From Seriola aureovittata (lineage: Eukaryota; Chordata; Actinopteri; Carangiformes; Carangidae): a stretch of DNA of 64,000 nucleotides. Numbering within the stretch: position 1 is the stretch's first letter; every line of letters begins with the position of its first letter. Of the stretch, positions 1-19,847 are shown piece after piece. The position numbers and the translations under genes were made by a program. Below the pieces are notes generated by a model. The model was not told the origin of the DNA. It saw nothing but the letters and a program-made list of their open reading frames with translations, and did not search any database. The DNA is taken from NCBI RefSeq assembly GCF_021018895.1, contig NC_079376.1:17726001-17790000 (forward strand). Reading direction: 5' to 3'.

Positions 1-5330
<5,330 letters not shown>

Positions 5331-5815
5331 TCCCTAGTTCCAAAATCAGTATATCTGGGTTTTGGTGTGTTTGTTGGACAAAACAACAGTTGGTCATTTG
5401 ATGACATCAGCTTGAACTTTAGAAAATGTGTTGGGCACTTTTCACTATAATCTGACATTTTACAGACCACAAAAGAAAGGATGAACCATGAAAATAATCA
5501 GATTAATCAATTATGAAATAATTGTTAGCTTCAGCCCAAGACTAATCTGCAGATTATCTTTTTGATTAGTGTTTTGTCCATAAAATGCCAGAATATAGTG
5601 GAAAAAAAGACCATCATATTTCCTGTTTCCTTCAGATTTCATGTTTTATCCAACCATCTGTCCAAGCCAAAAATATTTTCAGCACAATATCCTATTTGAA
5701 AAGATGGAATCAGGGTGTTTCATTTTTTTTTTTAAATAAATAAAGACTGAAAGAATTAATTATTAATGAAAATTGTTGCAGATTAATTTTTGGTCAGCTG
5801 ACTCATAGTTTCAGC
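5331..5815. repeat. dispersed teleost non-autonomous repeat, two abutting copies
   Basis: The segment 5,331-5,540 reads like one end of a short non-coding repeat very common in fish genomes: phrases about dropping below a conserved 'TTTTCACTATAATCTGACATTT' type core followed by AT-rich, ATTAATCAATTAT-like ends. The segment 5,541-5,815 carries the same core in the opposite orientation (a TAAAATGCCAGAATATAGTGG-like stretch). No protein is encoded. The family assignment is from memory of fish repeats, not from a database search; related fragments occur at 58,100-58,640. Confidence 0.55.
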
Positions 5816-8800
5816 TCAATTTCAATATTTACTCTCAACTAATTTCTGGTATTTATGTCCAGTTTGATTTTTTTGATTATTGTTACTTACTTGCAGTTGT
5901 CATTTATTTGGCTCCATGAGAATGTTTACACACTCTGATAAACAAAATTTTAAATGAATATAATTTTTCATGGTCATCATTTATTATATTTAAATGGTTT
6001 AACTAAAATAGACTAATGGAATCCTTCAGCTGTTCCCTTCTATGCCCATTTAATTGCATATCATCAGCAGCTACTTTACATGTTGCCAGTTAACTCATGA
6101 CTTAAACCGGACGACTGAGATAACTCCCATTCCCTTAAGCTCCCATGGGTGCTGTTATTATTTCATTCATGTATTCTCTAATGCTGTCCTCTGAGTAAGG
6201 AATGACAGGACCGGGCTGGGTGTGGTATTAAAAGAGTCCCTTTTTCAAAACCCATTTGCACATAGTAATGTTTTATGGATGCCCATTTCAGTTGGACTGG
6301 ATCTGCTGTATTTGTGGGTGCTGCGTATGAGCAGCCGGTCTGCCCACACTCAGCACAGCCTGCTCAACACAACAAGCTCTTTTATTTGGCAGGAAGATGA
6401 ACGCTATCTCCGTCCTTATCAGCCACACATAAAAGCATACAACAGACTACATACAGTAGGCATGTTGCTTTCACAAAATAGTTTTATTGGTAAAAAATAG
6501 AACTACTCGCACAAGCACATTGAGACAACTGTATCAGAACTTGTGAACTGTTCATCATCACAAATATGCTCTGGCAAAGTAAGAAGTGCTAAAGCATCCA
6601 CAAAAATAAGCTGCGGTTATCAAAATGATAAATCAATGTTTGTTACAGTATATGCAGGAGAGTTGTAACTCTTTAGACTTTTAGGACCTAGTCACTTTGC
6701 ACTCTGGCCATTTATAAGCTAATGAAATTGCGTGCTGATGATCAAGCTACACAGCCACAAAAAAAGAGAAATCGTGTAACTCCTATTTCCCCGCTGAATC
6801 TTATCAGGCAGAAATCGTTCCCTTTTCTTTTTTTCTTTTTTTCCAGAGTGCCAGTTGTGTTATGTATTTGTCCTGGTCCAAGGAGCTTGGATTGCTCAGC
6901 CATTTGAATCAAACTGCTGTCAAATAAAGTAACACAAGTAAAGGTGCACTGAGTAGTCTTCTTATAAAGAAGATATGGTATGAACATGGTATTGTATCTT
7001 ATATTGAAACAATCTGAGGGGATTCTGATCCCTCAGTAAAAACAAACACCTTTAAAAGCTTAGATACTTGAGTTCAGTTGTCACCGACCTACAGTGAACC
7101 AGAATTTCTGACACAAATGCATTTTTTTCTTTCATTTATAAAATACCACACTCATGTCTTCCCAATGAAACTCTCATGCCCAGTGAAGTCTTGCTGTGCT
7201 TTGAGAAATGAGGAATAAAGAGGATTTAAAATAACCCTCGAAAGCTGCACTGGACTGTACACAAGCATCTAGTCGACTTGAGACTTAGTCTGGCAGAACA
7301 AATCACAAATCCATAAAACATTTGTTAATGTATAATTCATGTACAAACAACGCAATAAAAAAATAAACAGAAAGAACTCCAGATAGTATTAAAACGTGTC
7401 ATCATGAGACGATTTGGCACATTCTCGAAACACATCGTGTCAGTATTAGTTGATGACATGGCACATTCTTTACTTTGTTTATTGCATTGGTTATGGTGCC
7501 TGGGCAGTGAGTCTTTGTCAGGAGGCCAGTTCTGTCGGCTAAAGTCTGTGCTGAGCAAGATGGCTAACTCAGGGTGGGGTAGAAAGCTGACCCCAGAGGG
7601 CTGCCAGTACCGGCAGTAGTGCCCACAGAGATGCCCATGGCGTGCCGGCAGCAGCCTGCAGGTGGCGAGCTGGACTTGGCCATCTGCTCTCCCCCAGGAA
7701 GCTGCATGTTTATGAGAGAGAAGGAGGGAATGTGCACTCCTATACATCACTGCCAAGGCCTGTCTCGAGCACGAAAACAATATTCCTCCGATATCCTTCC
7801 CTCAGAAAAAAGTAGACACACTCTGGAACATGAGCGTTTAAAAGCGGAACAGTGCTGCTGACATATGAGTTAGGTGGGAGTTTTGTTTATGTGTGCCTTG
7901 CATGTATGTGTGTTGGGCAGCCATGCTTTCAACATGCATCAGCGTTCACTTGTCAGCGATCACATCCATGTGACATGTGACACAAGCAGGACAGGGAGAG
8001 GGTAAAAAAAAGATTAGACTGACAGGTAGAGAACAGAGGAATGGTGGCATAGTCAAGTGGCCGCAATTTAAGACACTGAGACCTGCAGGTGCAGACTGCT
8101 AGCGTATGCGCAATGCTGACGCACTTGGAAAACAAGTCACATATGGAGAATGACTCAAACCTTTTTTAGTTGCCTGCCACACAGCTACCCAGTCCACCAT
8201 GACTCAAGGAGGTTCTCCCTCTCTGCTTCATTTTTGCCTCTCTGCCACCGCACCATTAAACAGCTGCTTGCCCCTGTGAGACTACTTGCATGGTATAAAC
8301 ACCATAACAGTGGGCAGCAAAAAAAGAGCATTTTCCAAAGCTCTCTGACCACGTAACAGGGATGCTGCTTCATGTCACTGGCTAATAAAGGGGATTAGTG
8401 AAAGTAGTGTGAGCAGAGGCTCTGATTAAAGCTTTTGGAACCATGGCGAGAGAAAGAGACGCCCCCGCCCCCCCCCGCCCCCCCCACAAAACAATTTGAA
8501 ATCACTGACTGACATGCACGTACCCTCAGACAATAAAGATATTTGAATGCCGAATTCTGTTTCCATGGCAGTGTGGAGGAGGATGACAGGAGTGAAAAGC
8601 ACATGCAAAAAGCCGGCGTGTCTGAGTGTTTACTCTGTACACAAAGACACACAAGAGCATGTGTAAGTGTGTGGGTGTGCATGTCTGAGGGCGTGCAAGA
8701 ATGGATTGGGATGGGTAGCTGCTACTTACAGGCAGAATGTTATTGTCTGGATGAAAATATGAAAACAGCACATCAGATAGTCCGCTCTGCTGAAGGATTG

Positions 8801-9683
8801 AATCTATCAATTTTCTCTCCATCTCTCTCATATTTCCACCTGCAGAGAGTGAAGCAGGCATCTGTTTGTCTGAATTTTCAGTCTCAAATCCAGCCCAGCA
8901 GCCCACATCTATTCCTCCTGACAGTCCTCTTTGAACAGTTACAGCAGGGTAATGTTTCTACAGCTTTTCAGGCACAGGCATTGTGTGGCTATGTCTCAGT
9001 CTTCTACCAAGCATTCCGCTGTATTAATACACAGACAGGCTCCACACAGCATGCTTTAGAGGCAAAATATCAACATCATTCTAGTAGCTAACAAAAATAA
9101 GACCATTTATTTCAATCAATTCCACGTAGCATTCTAGTGGATAAGAATACGAAAAACTACAATGGCTTGCTATGAGAGGACTTCCACCTACTGCTCTCAG
9201 GCATTATGTTGCCTATTTTGTCAAATGGGAGTGTACAGAACGATTGTAAATAGCAGCTAAATGATTGCTTTTTTTCTTCCAATTCAAACCTTTGGCGATG
9301 AAAAAAAATCTATTCGGAAGCCTTCCTTATTTGCTTAATCCGTTCCCCAGGGAACTCTTTCTGTGATTTACTGATGAAGGATGTCTGCATTTGGTTAGCG
9401 GCTTCCTTCGATTCTGCAGCACCTTATCCTAGCTCCTTACACATTCACACTGTTTGTTCCAAGGCGCTGCTTAGGGAATACCTCCACTGCTTGTGCTTGC
9501 AAAACAGAAAAAAGAAGAAGCGCCAGATAGAAGAGAAGGGGAAAATGAATTCAAAGTTGTTGCCCTCCTCCCTCATTTTTTCTCCACCTCTATCTAGAGT
9601 AGAGCCCAGTATGTAGCAGAAGCCGTGATGGTCTCCCCTCAGGCTCATCTCCCTTTAGCTGTAGCGTACACAGCACTGTTTTA
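5816..9683. other. non-coding DNA downstream of cldn20
   Basis: No exon was recognised. The longest open frames (549 bp at 8,543-9,091 on +, 444 bp at 7,337-7,780 on -) show no motif, signal or conserved composition. A cytosine-rich tract lies at 8,461-8,485. A TTTATT (AATAAA on the - strand) at 9,106-9,111 could be a polyadenylation signal for cldn20, but nothing else supports that site. Confidence 0.45.
9106..9111 (-). terminator. cldn20: possible cldn20 polyadenylation signal
   Basis: AATAAA on the - strand, about 570 bp past the cldn20 stop codon. Another AATAAA (9,679-9,684) overlaps the stop codon itself and is less likely to be used. Chosen only by motif and distance. Confidence 0.25.
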
Positions 9684-10412
9684 TTACACATAGTCCTGGA
9701 GGCTGTAGCCAGTCTTATTGTCTAATGGGGAGAGAGAGCAGTACTGGTGCTGGAGCTCCTGCTGCTGCTGGAGCAGCTGTTGCTGCTGCTGCTGGAGCAG
9801 CAATTTGTCAGGGGGAGGGAGCAGGACCAGGTCCTGGGGGCCATGCCTCTTCCCTGAGCAGGACATACAGAAGATGGACCCCCCAACGAAGAGGAATCCT
9901 GCTGAAACAAAGGCAACATACACAGCACCCCCAGGCTCAAACTTATTGCTTTCGGGCACACTGGAGTCCAGGAAGTTGGTGATTACCTCGTTGGTAAACC
10001 AGGAAGCAGGCACCAGACACAGAAAGCCTGCTGCGACAAAGCAGCCACCACTGGCAATTGCAGCGTGCCGCTTGGAGCGCCGTCCACCCCCCCATCGTGT
10101 GCATTTTAGTCCCAGCGATGCAAGGCAGAGGCCCATGGCAGCCAGTACGCAGCACAGCACCATGGTGGTGCGTGCGGTCTGCAAGTACGCAGGTAGTGAG
10201 AGCACCGAATACTTAAGTGTGCAACTGAACATGCCTGTGCTATACCATGTGCAGTCCATCCACAGTCCCTGCATCTGGGAGATTGCTGTGATGATGTTGG
10301 AGCCCACATCTGCGCTGACCTTCCAGTTGGGCAGCACAGTGGCCACCATAGCACCCATGATGCCTAACAGCGCTAAGACAAATCCAAATATCTGCATGCC
10401 CGTGGATGCCAT
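9684..10412 (-). CDS. cldn20: claudin-20-like tight junction protein
   Basis: A complete, intronless 242-residue claudin. Claudins are four-pass membrane proteins of tight junction strands that set paracellular permeability. Four hydrophobic segments lie near residues 8-28, 82-102, 117-137 and 164-184. The first extracellular loop has the family signature W30, G49-L50-W51, C54 and C64, with R81 before the second membrane segment. The second loop carries a VPESNK...EPGGA stretch that, with the NWKV start and the GLWMDCTWYSTGMFSC block, points to claudin-20. The C-terminus is DYV, a PDZ ligand for ZO-type scaffolds. The start has a strong context (A at -3, G at +4). Odd: the cytoplasmic tail has two glutamine runs (about residues 207-212 and 215-218), which I do not recall in mammalian CLDN20 (about 219 residues). 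It lies antisense inside the tfb1m locus, as CLDN20 does in mammals. Confidence 0.93.
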   Translation of the reverse strand: MASTGMQIFGFVLALLGIMGAMVATVLPNWKVSADVGSNIITAISQMQGLWMDCTWYSTGMFSCTLKYSVLSLPAYLQTARTTMVLCCVLAAMGLCLASLGLKCTRWGGGRRSKRHAAIASGGCFVAAGFLCLVPASWFTNEVITNFLDSSVPESNKFEPGGAVYVAFVSAGFLFVGGSIFCMSCSGKRHGPQDLVLLPPPDKLLLQQQQQQLLQQQQELQHQYCSLSPLDNKTGYSLQDYV

Positions 10413-11483
10413 GCTCCTTTTAAAAGTCGATGCTGCTGCCGCCTCAGCCCTTGTCCTCGCCTGGCAGCATTCACCCAGCGCCAGCCAGGCTCGTCAACCC
10501 CACTGCCCAGCCGCCTCTCTCCCCTCCCTTGGTGATGTGCCAGCTGCCAGTCAGATCCCCGGTTCCTCAGTTCTTCAGCTGCAGCTCCACTGGACTGGAG
10601 GAGAGAGACGGAAATAAGAAATTGAACTGAGTGGGTCTCCTCGCACTCCCCCTTCTCTCTTCCCTCATTCACCTCACACAAGCACAGACTTTTTCTGGCT
10701 GGAAACAAAGGACAGCATGAAGCGTGAGCTGTAAGAGCCGGCTCTGGCTGACTGTAGGTAAGCAAAACACTGGGGGTTGTTGTGCATGTGTGCATTTTCT
10801 ATGTGCTGCCTTCTCCTTTTTCCTTTAAGGCGCCCCATAGAGCTGTTATTGGAGAGGGAGAAATGAGTTTGTGGTATTTGCAATGCTCAATAGCTATGTG
10901 GACTTAAAGCTGCAGCGCCCTCACCCCATTCATATACTGTATATTCTACCACTTTCAGTTCAGTGCTGTTTACCTAATGAACTAAGCCTGCCTTTTTAAC
11001 AGCTATACAGGGTTATCTTCGGGTAAAATGTAAGTTATAATATAGACAGCCGCTAGAATTAAACTTGAGAATGTACAGTTCTTTTTTTATTATTATTTTG
11101 TCGGACTTTCTAGCATTGTCTTTCCCATCGAACTAAATAAATCGTTCCAGCTTTAAATAAATAACCTCGAAGCTCAGTCTAATTGTTTGCTGTTGTTATA
11201 TAGTCCAAGGTGGGGAAAAAAAGCGATGCTGAAATAATCCCTTACCCTGGCTGGTGCAGAGCTGGCGCTGAGGCGTCACGTTGTTCGCAGTGATTCCTGT
11301 AAACACACACAGTGAAACACTGAAAGACAGTAGGCTGGTGAGGGGGCGAGGAGGAGATTTCAGCCCGGAACACGGATCCATTCAAGCCATCCATTTCCTT
11401 AGCAACAGTGTGTGAGAGGACATCCCAGCTCTACAGACCACACAGGCTCGGCTGGAGCCCGGGAGAAATAACCATAGCGCGCT

Positions 11484-11649
<166 letters not shown>

Positions 11650-14600
11650 GGAGAACAGCAGTCTCTGCCTCACAACCTCAACTTCAAAAACATCAGTTTT
11701 GTGGGAGTTAGCTAAAGGGACAGGTAGCTACAGTGAGCTACCTCTCATGTCAAACAGCACTTTAACGAAGGCTTTAAGAGTCAGTTCATCCAGACTGCAA
11801 AAACATGTTGGCACCTACCTCCACAGGTTTATATGCAGGAAGTTTTCGTTTTATTTGCCCAGGTTTTTCATCGGTAGCCTAAATGTAAATTGTACAAATT
11901 TCAGCGGGGATTTGTCTCCAGAAACAGAACAGTTTCATCCGATGTACTTTCCCCAAAAAAGTAGTTCCTATGACATTTATTTACATATTATTCCGCATGG
12001 TGATATGTAACTATTTAACCTTTCTTATTGTTAACTATGTATGTTACCAAACTACTCACTGTTTTCACAGTCAGCTTGCGATTATATTTAAGTTAAATTA
12101 AGTTGTGTTAAAATTGTGCAGTTTCTACAGGGCGCTGTAAACAAAGTTTAGTACCTGTAAAATCTGTAAAGAATTGATTTTTTTTTTTTTTTTAATGTAC
12201 CATTGCATAATTTTATATCAAATAAACTGAACTAAAAGTGACAAAAAATATAACATAATCAGGTTTCACAGAATGGTGTTTGTTGCTCATATAGCTGTAG
12301 GGAGTGACATTATTTGTCTCCTCTGGATGTAGATAACTCTTCTTCCTATGTAATGTGAGCTACCTAAAGAACTACATTTAAATCCACCCCTTTCCTGAAT
12401 TGAGTTGCTCAGTTATCATGCATGCAGTGCTGCAGTTGTTTAAAGATAAGAAATTGGCAAGATGCACAGTCTAGATAAGATTTCCAAACATAGCCCCACT
12501 ACACAACTGGGAAGGGTAATCAAATTAAGTCAGAAGAAGAAAAGCTGCTATCTTTATGACCAGATTGTGTTCTGCAAAGATTTGTTTGTTTATGTGTCGG
12601 TCCAGAGGCCATAGGAGCATGTGTACCCCACCATGTCAAAACTGACCCTCCCTGGGGCATCATCTTCATCAGGCGTCAGTCAGCAGGAGGCTAAAATTCA
12701 CAGCTGCTACCCTGTCTTTGCCTCTCTTCCCTCTCCTCTCTGTAGAGGACATACAAAACAAGGGTGGGAGTGGCTAGGACGGCCTTGATTCATGAATGAC
12801 AAAGAGGACAAAATGAGAGGGGGGGGGGGGGAATCAGACGGGGCTAATACACCTGATAACCTTGGAAACGCAGATGTGTGTTGCTATTATTTTGCTGCAT
12901 GGGCAAATCAGCAAAACGAGCCAGCTGTGGGAAATTATTTTGCCTATTCCCCCACTTATAGTGTAACAACCAGGCATTGACCACATTGTTGTGTAGCCAT
13001 GACATATAGATAGGTTGGTAGCAATTGATTTGTTTAGCTATTGATTTGTTTGTTTAATATGGCCCAGTGCTCTCTCCAGCCTCTAATGTTTTTCTGGTAA
13101 ACTACCCCTAAGAGGCCCCTTTTCTTAAAATGAGATTTGGCCGGCATGCGGAGATGATACACACCACACTACCTCCAGTGTGATGTTGGTGTCGACCTTC
13201 AGCACTACATTCTCAGAGCTCTTTGTCGGATACCACCGCAGCAGGTAGAGAGAAATTTCCGGTTTTCTGCAGACACACTACAGTATGCCGTGTGTGACCT
13301 GTCTCCTTGTTACCTGTGAGATCCTAAGTGCTGATGCTGGTGTTGTTCTGTGGGGAGTAAGATAAATAAATAAACAGATTACAGAGGGAATGGGTGAAAG
13401 GAAGAGAAAAAAGATGGAAGGTGAGAAGTGCAAAACACAGTTAACATACACCCGGTGAGTGCAGATGTGTGACACTGTGATGTGTGAAGATATTGCAGCC
13501 TATTATAAGCGAGGTCCCCTTTTATTTTATCACCTCGCCGCAGAGCTCTCTAGCCTTTCTGCAGCGTAGCTCTGAGGCACAGCCGGACCAACCACGCTCT
13601 CTTTTGCCCACATCAGGGTCTTTTATCGTTCAATTTGCATTTTCCCCTTTTATGTCCTCCCTTGCGTAATTGGTTTTCGTGGCCATCGTCTTGCAAAGGC
13701 TGTTTGTTCACAGCGGCGATGCAAGGTGTCGTGTGATAGCTGTGATGTCGCTGTCAATGCAATCTTGTTGTGGGGAAGGGCCCGGGTCCAGTTTCACCAT
13801 ACATAATAGGTGTAAACCTGTCCAAGACGAAACACTTGTGACATGTTGTGAAATTACCGGCATTGGCTTGATTAAAGAGTCTCTTCAGCTTACTCCATTA
13901 AGACTGACTCCCAAGTGAAATATGTGGAATGGCATTTATAAGTTTTTAAATATCACATCAAAACTATTTTTCCCATGTTGCCCTTGTTCGCTGTTCTGCT
14001 GGTCCCGTACAATTCACATTTTTGGCTGAAATTCAAGCTTTTCTATGACGAAAGCATCTCTCCAAGGAGATGATCTTGTCAAAGACCAGGGCCATGGGTG
14101 ATTTCATGGGAAGTACACCAAAGCCCTTCCTCCCTAAACCCCTCAAGCAACATCAGTATATTCAGTGGCATTGACTGCTGCCTTCTCCTCTGAGAGGCTG
14201 TCTCCCTCCACTGATGTAATGGAGGTTGTCTTCTCAAGGTATTGTCATGATTAATGCAACTCTTCTTCCTTTGGTTCCAGGATCTCGGTGAGCTTTTCTC
14301 TCTTGTATTCCCTGGCTGTATATAGCTTCCATCCCCCTGTTCTTTCTCAGAACCTGCCATTATGTAAGCGCAAGTGTTGGTAGTTCAGGTAGCGCAGTGG
14401 CTGGTGCCCCAGGGCCCCTGCCATCTCATCTTGGTTACGCTTAGAGGGACATGACAAATTACTGCTCACACGCCATTGGGCAAGAACTCACCAAGAAAGA
14501 GACATTGGACGTGGAAATGAGGAAAGTGGAGCTGGAGAACCACAGGACAAAGCTGGAATAATAGAGTTCCCTGCTGAGGTTTAGGAAGGTCAAACGCATG

Positions 14601-17600
14601 AAATATGGTAATGCACAAGTGTGTTAAGATGGATGTGTGACTACTGTGCTGAAGTGGGTCAGAAAAGGTCCTGAGCTGCGGACAAAAGCTGATGTGTGAC
14701 TTTTCGATAGAGATCTGTCATATTTTGCCCTTTTCAAATGCTCTACCAGGGCATTCAGCAATGTAAGACTTTCTCTGTTACAGTAGAATATTTTTGGTAT
14801 ACCATATGCAAGAGGGGAAGGAGGTTCAAAGTCTATGTAAATGTTTGAAGTCTTTGTTTTCAAAAGCTCTGGTCAAATTAGCCAGATTGAGAGAGTCGCA
14901 GCAAGAGGAATTTTCATGAGCTTGTGTATAGATCCTTACATAACAATCTAATTTAGAGGCCAAATTAGTGGTAATGATTCACTTGTTTTTCCCCTGCTAA
15001 ATATGATTGCTTGCTCAAGCCTACAAAAAATGATTACCATCAGAGCATTTCCAGCCTCTGTCTGCTTTGTGTGTAAGATTTCCTACTGCCACTCTTGTAA
15101 AGAAAAGGGTAGCGGGGTGAGGGATAGAAGTCTTTGCCAGCGGGGGGGAGAGATATTAAGCTTGTCAGATAGTGTCAATAAGTGAGTCTGCTACCCCAGT
15201 TCAGGATCTGCCCCAGCAGATGCAGAGTATTTTAAGAGTTTTGGGGGGAGGGGGGGTGAAGGCATGTTCATAGCACCTCAGTGGAGGGCCCAAGTGACAA
15301 CGTGTGATTTAAGATGGAGTTTCCTTGCATGTTGAGGTTATCAGGGGGAGGATTAATGGCAGGGAGCAGGATATATTACAGTGGCGCTATCTAGTGAAGC
15401 CGTGTAGCAAGGCCATACATATATCATAACAGCAAAGTGACTTGGACAAGCTGATGGCTGAAATGCCGCTGCCTGTATAGTCCCAATATCGACTTTTCCC
15501 CATGCTCCTCTCTTAAATCATGAAGTGCGGAATATAAATGGCCTAATTATTCCAGCAGAGAGTGAAATTAAAGGCATTCCTTTTTATTGCGTCTTCCTAA
15601 CAGATGGTGGTCTGATCTTGCATCAACCAAAGCACTGATAGAAACTGTTTGAAAATGCAGATAGAAGATCCTGACCAAAATCCTTACATGTTGATGTGAC
15701 AGGACTTGATTCTCATAATACAAGCCTCAGTTCCAAACCAAATGATGCAGCCATAGCTCTCGATGCCCTTGACAACACCTGCCACGTGGGCTTTGTATTT
15801 AAAATGCATCATCTGAACTAAAAGGGTTAGTGTATTAATAATAGACTCATCAAGACGAAGCCAAGGCCATTACTGACACTAGAAATAAACCATGAAGTCA
15901 TCATTCAATGTTAGACTGTGTTAAATATGACAAAAATCAACATTAAAATTAAACATCAGGTTTTCTTAACAGCTGTATACTACATGCACTCACCGCTTCT
16001 GTTCATAACATCCTTCCATCCTGCCTCCATGTCGATCCATGTAATGCTGAACCCAGGAGTTTGAAGCTTTCCCTGCACTATAATTGCACATAGCTTTCAG
16101 GGCTGAAGAGACAAACAGTCTCCACCACTGCCATCCCATTAAACACCACTGCGGCAGAAAACTCGGCAGCAGTCAGGCATCTCTGGACTACACAGGGATC
16201 TATAGATCTGATAAGAGATAGTGCTGCGGTTTACAAGTGCTCCCGAGCGCTACCTCAGTTGTTCACAGAAAAGCGGAATCTAAACAGCTCATTAGAAATC
16301 CTTTGCGCGCCCTTGGACCACTTCAGATTTCCCCCCCTAATTATCGACGCCAGCCCTTAGCCTAGAAAATGCAAAAGGAAGCTGTGAATGAGAGTGAGTC
16401 ACACAATCCAGAAATACAAGCTTCAAGGATGCATGAGGAGCTCCGCAGGGCATGTAGCCTCAACAGGAGGGCTGTTGAGCTGAATTAGATGTCCTTTTAT
16501 TTTACCCCCATGTATGTGTTTGTGAGTATGAGGGGAGCATGTCTGCCAGTATGTGTTTTTTGCACGTTTGTCTTGTCTTTAAATGTTAAGGCGGGATGCT
16601 ATATGTAATTTCCTTTCATGCACCTGCATCCTTGATTCCTTTGAACACCCCATTCCACTTCCAAGTCACAGATACTTTTCCATTCAGATGTGAGCTACAT
16701 ACAGATGTTTGTTATTTTTTTCTTACTATATAAAGAGTCTTTGAGTATCTTGAAAAGCCAAAAAGCACTTAAGGGCAATGAAATGTATTATTATTACAAA
16801 TAACACCGCTGATGTTTCTCCTTGGAGTGCCATTGTCAGACCGCTCTGCCAGTCAAGAGTACAGTCCCTCACAGTGCCCCCCCACTGGGGAAGTAACGCT
16901 ACTACCAACTATGGAAAGACAGACAGGCCGATGTCTGGCTGTGCCATTCGTCCACACACAGTGGAGTAGGACTCTGATTGTGCTGCACCCTTTTAAGCTA
17001 TAACTTGCAGGGCTAAAGGCCATCATGTGCAACAGCCTTGACAGATAATGTTCCACAGACGCACAGATCTAGAGATTCAGAAATGTTCTTTTAATGTATT
17101 TTGGTGTTCAGCAGATAAAGAGAGCAGATGATCCTTTACAGGAAGCAGCCGAGGAGAGAACATGTGGATGTATATGTGCTTGAAAGTTAAAGAGGGAGTG
17201 ATCTGAGAGTGAGAAAGCAAGGCTCTGCTGAGTCTGGCACGATTACTTCAACAGTGTGTCATGTCAGCTTAGTGCTGACACACGAAGGATCGGGAGGCAG
17301 CAGCTAGCGAGGAACTGAAGCCAAGGTCTCCAGCCACACCATCACCACCACCGCTACCACCAGTTTCTGTTGTAGTTCAGTGACTCCCAACCAGGGGCAA
17401 GGGGGTAGAGTAGCTCAACTATTTTGAAAAATAAATGTTTATTATTGCTTTATATAATTGATAGTGATTTACAGTCAATTAAAATAGATGACCACATTTG
17501 GAACATGTTAGATGTTGTCGAAGAGGTATTTGACAGGGTTGTGGGGGCACAACACACTACAAATATTCTAATACTAATGAGGACTAGTTCTGATAAGGTG

Positions 17601-18347
17601 ACCTTCAAAAAGCTACATCTCTTACACCCACTTATCATAAATATAGCTGAGCTTTACAAAGCATGGATTCTAGTGGGAATAGTTTTTCCATTAGTTCTTT
17701 TCACGTTTTCTTTTTTTCAGCAGGAGTTGAAAAAAAGAATTAATCATAGTACATGTGTCCACTGAGTCTCCCATAAAGCAGGATATGAGCTCTGTGGCTG
17801 CCTAACGTACCCATCGCCGGATCTGTATACAGTATGTTTATGCTCCATTGGTTTCACCCTCAGTGGAAATGGTACGGCCAGATAGACAAAGACAGTGGGA
17901 TGAAGAGAAGAGTGCTACAGTGAGTCAGGCTCGTAGGTATTAAGTAACTCAGTGGTGATGCAGTGACAGGATGAGAGGCAGGAAAGAAAGACAGAGGCTC
18001 AGTTTCTATGGTCCATCGCACAGGTGTTACTGTGGCAACTGGAACGGGCTCGCCAGCCAGCCAGTCAGCCTTGCTGCGTCATCTTATTTTCTGCCTTTCC
18101 TCTTTTCTTTTATCCCAGTGTGTTGATCCCTCTACCTCTCTCTCTCTCTCTCTATCTGTCTTTCCCCTTTGTATCGGTCTTGCCATTTGTCAGGCAACCT
18201 TTCGCTCCAGCATTTTTCTTCACACTTTGCATTATCCTTTTTCTTCTCACACCGACTTGCTCTTTCTTGACATTTTTTTTTTTTCTACATTCACATGAGT
18301 ACATTCTTTGCAATCTAGTATTGACCCTGCTGTTTGGATTCCTCTTG

Positions 18348-18348
<1 letters not shown>

Positions 18349-18382
<34 letters not shown>
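18349..18382 (+). repeat. (TG)17 at the 3' end of a tfb1m intron
   Basis: Seventeen TG units are followed directly by TAG, the acceptor of the next tfb1m exon. The repeat occupies the place where a polypyrimidine tract would normally be; only a short pyrimidine-rich stretch (around 18,335-18,348) lies upstream. Confidence 0.95.

Positions 18383-19847
<1,465 letters not shown>

Noticed and set aside
7337..7780. 147-codon open frame on -
   Set aside because: No family resemblance and two other frames are open across the same stretch.
8543..9091. 182-codon open frame on +
   Set aside because: No recognisable motif, no splice or start support, and composition like the surrounding non-coding DNA.
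9718..10617. 299-codon open frame on + over cldn20
   Set aside because: It is the antisense shadow of the claudin gene; the - strand frame carries all family motifs.
17424..17765. 113-codon open frame on +
   Set aside because: Hydrophobic and AT-rich, follows what looks like a repeat fragment (GACTCCCAACCAGGGGC near 17,382), and matches no family I know.
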